A stretch of 6,906 bases of DNA from positions 1 through 6,906 of the forward strand of contig JAISKU010000043.1 of NCBI GenBank assembly GCA_031261245.1, read 5' to 3'. The stretch's first letter is position 1. Each line of letters starts with the position of its first letter. The position numbers and the translations under genes are program-made. Positions 5,752 through 6,906 of this stretch are shown piece after piece. The stretch is from Oscillospiraceae bacterium. GTDB taxonomy: Bacteria > Bacillota > Clostridia > Oscillospirales > Oscillospiraceae. The notes under the pieces are model-generated. The model worked only from the letters and a program-made list of their open reading frames with translations, did no database searches and was not told where the DNA came from.

Positions 5752-6333
5752 TTGCACGTCTCCGGACACGCGTGTCAGGAGGAGCTGAAGATGATGATCG
5801 CGCTGACAAAGCCGAAATTCTTCATTCCGCTGCACGGAGAGCACCGCCATCTGTCCACGCACGCGCGCATCGCAAAGCAGATGGGAATCGAGCCAAAGCG
5901 CATCGTCATAAGCGACATCGGCCACGTCATTGAGATGACGGGGCGTAGCGTCTCCATCAACGGCACCGTCCCCTCGGGGCGCGTGCTCGTGGACGGCTCC
6001 GGCGTCGGCGACGTGGGCAGCGTCGTGCTGCGCGACCGCAAGCACCTCGCGACGGACGGTATGCTCGTCGTCATAGTGAACCTGTCGAGCGAGGACGGCT
6101 CGCTCATATCCGGGCCCGACATCATCACACGCGGCTTCATCTACGTGAAGGAGTCGGAGGAGCTCATGCGCGAGCTCAAGGACGTCGTGCTCGAGACGAT
6201 CGCGGGCTGCACGCCGCGCCTGCTGAGCGATCTGTCCGCGATAAAGGCGGCGATAAAGGCCGACCTGTCGCAGTACCTCTACAAAAAGGCAAAGCGCAAC
6301 CCGATGATCCTCCCCGTGGTGACGGAGATTTAA
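5752..6333 (+). CDS. rnj: RNase J, C-terminal part downstream of the amber codon
   Basis: This frame continues the RNase J reading frame from 5695 without any further stop. It carries H-V-S-G-H-A-C-Q-E-E-L, K-F-F-I-P-L-H-G-E-H-R-H-L and the C-terminal domain ending L-P-V-V-T-E-I. The TTG at 5752 is only the first possible start codon and has no convincing ribosome binding site. A better internal start is ATG 5791, 6 nt after AGGAGGAG (5777-5784), but a protein begun there lacks the H-V-S-G-H motif. It is unlikely to be a functional gene on its own. Confidence 0.55.
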   Translation: MHVSGHACQEELKMMIALTKPKFFIPLHGEHRHLSTHARIAKQMGIEPKRIVISDIGHVIEMTGRSVSINGTVPSGRVLVDGSGVGDVGSVVLRDRKHLATDGMLVVIVNLSSEDGSLISGPDIITRGFIYVKESEELMRELKDVVLETIAGCTPRLLSDLSAIKAAIKADLSQYLYKKAKRNPMILPVVTEI

Positions 6334-6334
6334 C

Positions 6335-6667
6335 GTGAACATCCAAATCTTCGGCAAGCCGAAATGCTTCGACACGAAAAAGGCGGAGCGCTATTTCAAG
6401 GAGCGGCGCGTGAAATTCCAGGCGATCGCGCTGCTCGAAAAGGGCATGAGCCGCGGAGAATTCAACTCCGTGAAGTCTGTCGTGGGCTTGGAGGCGATGA
6501 TAGACTCCGGCGCAAGGGGCGCGGAGATACTGAAATACCTCGCCTACGACGCCGACAAGGAGGAAAAGCTCCTCGAAAACCCTCAGTTTCTGAAAACGCC
6601 GATAGTCCGCAACGGCAGACAGGCGACCGTCGGATACTGTCCCGAAGTGTGGGCAACGTGGGAGTAA
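6335..6667 (+). CDS. ArsC/Spx-family thioredoxin-fold protein
   Basis: This 110-residue protein belongs to the arsenate reductase-like (ArsC/Spx/YffB) family. Evidence is the N-terminal strand NIQIFGKPKC with Cys11 at the active-site position, KKAERYFKERRVKFQ (15-29), the G-M-S-R-G-E-F segment (37-43), a YLAYDAD helix start (68-74), and the hallmark L-K-T-P-I-V-R-N-G-R-Q-A-T-V-G-Y (86-101), whose cis-Pro89 and Arg92 are conserved. Only one cysteine is at the N-terminal site (C-F-D-T), so it is not a classical CxxC Spx. Family members reduce arsenate or act as redox or RNA polymerase-binding proteins; true arsenate reduction is unproven. The start is GTG 6335, with GGAG at 6324-6327 inside the end of the RNase J frame, and it is probably co-transcribed with it. 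Confidence 0.88.
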   Translation: MNIQIFGKPKCFDTKKAERYFKERRVKFQAIALLEKGMSRGEFNSVKSVVGLEAMIDSGARGAEILKYLAYDADKEEKLLENPQFLKTPIVRNGRQATVGYCPEVWATWE

Positions 6668-6680
6668 TTACAACCGCAAC

Positions 6681-6697
6681 GGGCGGCAAAGCCGCCC
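6681..6697. repeat. Perfect GC-rich hairpin after the ArsC-like gene
   Basis: GGGCGGC-AAA-GCCGCCC forms a 7-bp all-GC stem with a 3-nt loop, 13 nt after the TAA of the ArsC-like gene. No U run follows, so it is not a canonical intrinsic terminator. It could be a transcript 3'-end stabiliser or part of a dispersed palindromic repeat. Confidence 0.65.
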
Positions 6698-6701
6698 TGC
6701 G

Positions 6702-6747
6702 GTACCATCGCCTCCCGCCCTGCGGGCGGAACCGGCGATATGGTTAC
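6702..6747. repeat. Nested imperfect stem-loop between the ArsC-like gene and yajC
   Basis: An inner stem CCGCCC-TGC-GGGCGG (6715-6729) sits inside an outer imperfect stem, with ACCATCGCC (6704-6712) pairing with GGCGATATGGT (6734-6744) around a 2-nt bulge. CCGCCCTGCGG at 6715-6725 also repeats 6692-6702 of the preceding hairpin exactly. No U run follows. It looks like a compact palindromic intergenic element. Confidence 0.55.
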
Positions 6748-6769
6748 ATGCAAACTTTTCATGAACAGC

Positions 6770-6798
6770 TTGTATTTGGTATGCAAGCGTGATAGAAT
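6770..6798 (+). promoter_or_regulatory. Probable sigma-A promoter for yajC
   Basis: TTGTAT (6770-6775, 3 of 6 matches) and TAGAAT (6793-6798, 5 of 6) are 17 nt apart and end 31 nt before the yajC start codon. The -35 match is weak, while the -10 and spacing are good. Confidence 0.55.
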
Positions 6799-6829
6799 GA
6801 CGCGAATAAATTATCGGAGGTAATGTCAA

Positions 6830-6906
6830 GTGCCGCAAAATGTGTCAACCATCATTATGATCGTCGCGATGGTCGCGATATTCTACTTTTTCATGATTCG
6901 CCCGGA
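6830..6906 (+). CDS. yajC: YajC, preprotein translocase accessory subunit (5' part, cut by window end)
   Basis: The first 25 codons encode a short polar start (MPQNVST), a single hydrophobic helix and the family-defining F-Y-F-F-M-I-R-P at 18-25. YajC is a small single-pass inner-membrane protein associated with SecDF and the SecYEG channel. The GTG at 6830 is chosen because TCGGAGG (6814-6820) lies 9 nt upstream and the frame gives YajC; the ATG at 6823 is in another frame. The gene runs off the right edge, where secD/secF often follow in bacteria. Confidence 0.85.
   Translation, partial: MPQNVSTIIMIVAMVAIFYFFMIRP

Larger units (their letters stand above)
4675..6333 (+). pseudogene. rnj: Ribonuclease J interrupted by one in-frame TAG codon
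   Basis: Taken as one frame, this locus encodes 552 residues plus the TAG codon, the normal length of RNase J, the metallo-beta-lactamase/beta-CASP enzyme with 5'-3' exo- and endonuclease activity in mRNA decay and rRNA maturation. Motifs are in order: L-T-H-G-H-E-D-H-I-G (His70, His72, Asp74, His75), N-H-S-I-P-D (His138), H-T-G-D-F-K (Asp160), P-D-S-T-N (191-195), beta-CASP residues at 226-335 including T-T-G-S-Q-G-E (295-300), H-V-S-G-H (361-365), and P-L-H-G-E (His387). The RNase J C-terminal domain follows to 552. Codon 340 is TAG (5692-5694). Both sides share frame 1, so no indel is involved. A substitution, a sequencing error, or readthrough/suppression would explain it. All else is intact, so decay is recent or absent. 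The downstream ArsC-like gene starts one base after the TAA. Confidence 0.85.

Noticed and set aside
4675..6333. Frameshift as the explanation for the split RNase J
   Set aside because: Both halves are in the same reading frame and the protein alignment is continuous through codon 340; only the TAG interrupts it.
6335..6667. True arsenate reductase (arsC) or spx assignment
   Set aside because: Only a single N-terminal-site cysteine is present and there is no ars operon or CxxC, so only the broader family can be named.
6364..6792. A 142-codon plus-strand frame overlapping the ArsC-like gene and the hairpins
   Set aside because: It is an alternative frame of the well-recognised ArsC/Spx-like gene, rich in Arg/Gly, and it runs through the palindromes.

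Overview
The window reads like a chromosomal segment from a GC-rich Bacillota, probably a clostridial (Oscillospirales-like) bacterium. The evidence is indirect: Shine-Dalgarno-led genes with ATG and GTG starts, WXG100-like small proteins, a NucA/NucB nuclease, a YARHG-domain membrane protein, an RNase J and YajC. All genes are on the + strand. Species cannot be told from the sequence.

Region 1 (1-4439) is a tight accessory gene cluster resembling a type VII secretion (ESX/WXG100) toxin locus. In order it holds: the 3' part of a ThiF/E1-like adenylyltransferase; two small helical WXG100-like proteins; a 281-residue protein with a helical N-terminal half and a NucA/NucB-type DNase C-terminus; a DUF2625-family protein placed where an immunity protein would be; a cytosolic transglutaminase-like protein with an intact Cys-His-Asp triad; and a single-pass membrane protein with an extracellular YARHG domain. 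Gaps are 3 to 29 nt with no visible internal promoter, so one transcript is likely. The working model is a secreted nuclease effector with small helical partners and a cognate inhibitor, accompanied by an E1-like enzyme and a transglutaminase-fold protein of unknown role. The secretion ATPase itself is not in the window.

Region 2 (4440-6667) is housekeeping. A near-perfect sigma-A promoter (TTGACA-17-TATACT) and a leader of about 160 nt precede a ribonuclease J gene, followed one base after its stop by an ArsC/Spx-like thioredoxin-fold protein. The RNase J gene carries an in-frame TAG at 5692-5694, between two halves that share one reading frame and together restore the full family length and all catalytic motifs. 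It is a single-codon interruption, not a frameshift.

Region 3 (6668-6906) holds two strong GC-rich hairpins sharing an 11-bp direct repeat, a probable promoter, and the first 25 codons of yajC (Sec translocase accessory subunit), cut by the window edge.

The points most worth a second look are the amber codon inside RNase J, the nuclease/DUF2625 pair as a candidate toxin-immunity module, and the pairing of an E1-like enzyme with a transglutaminase-fold protein in a WXG100 cluster.
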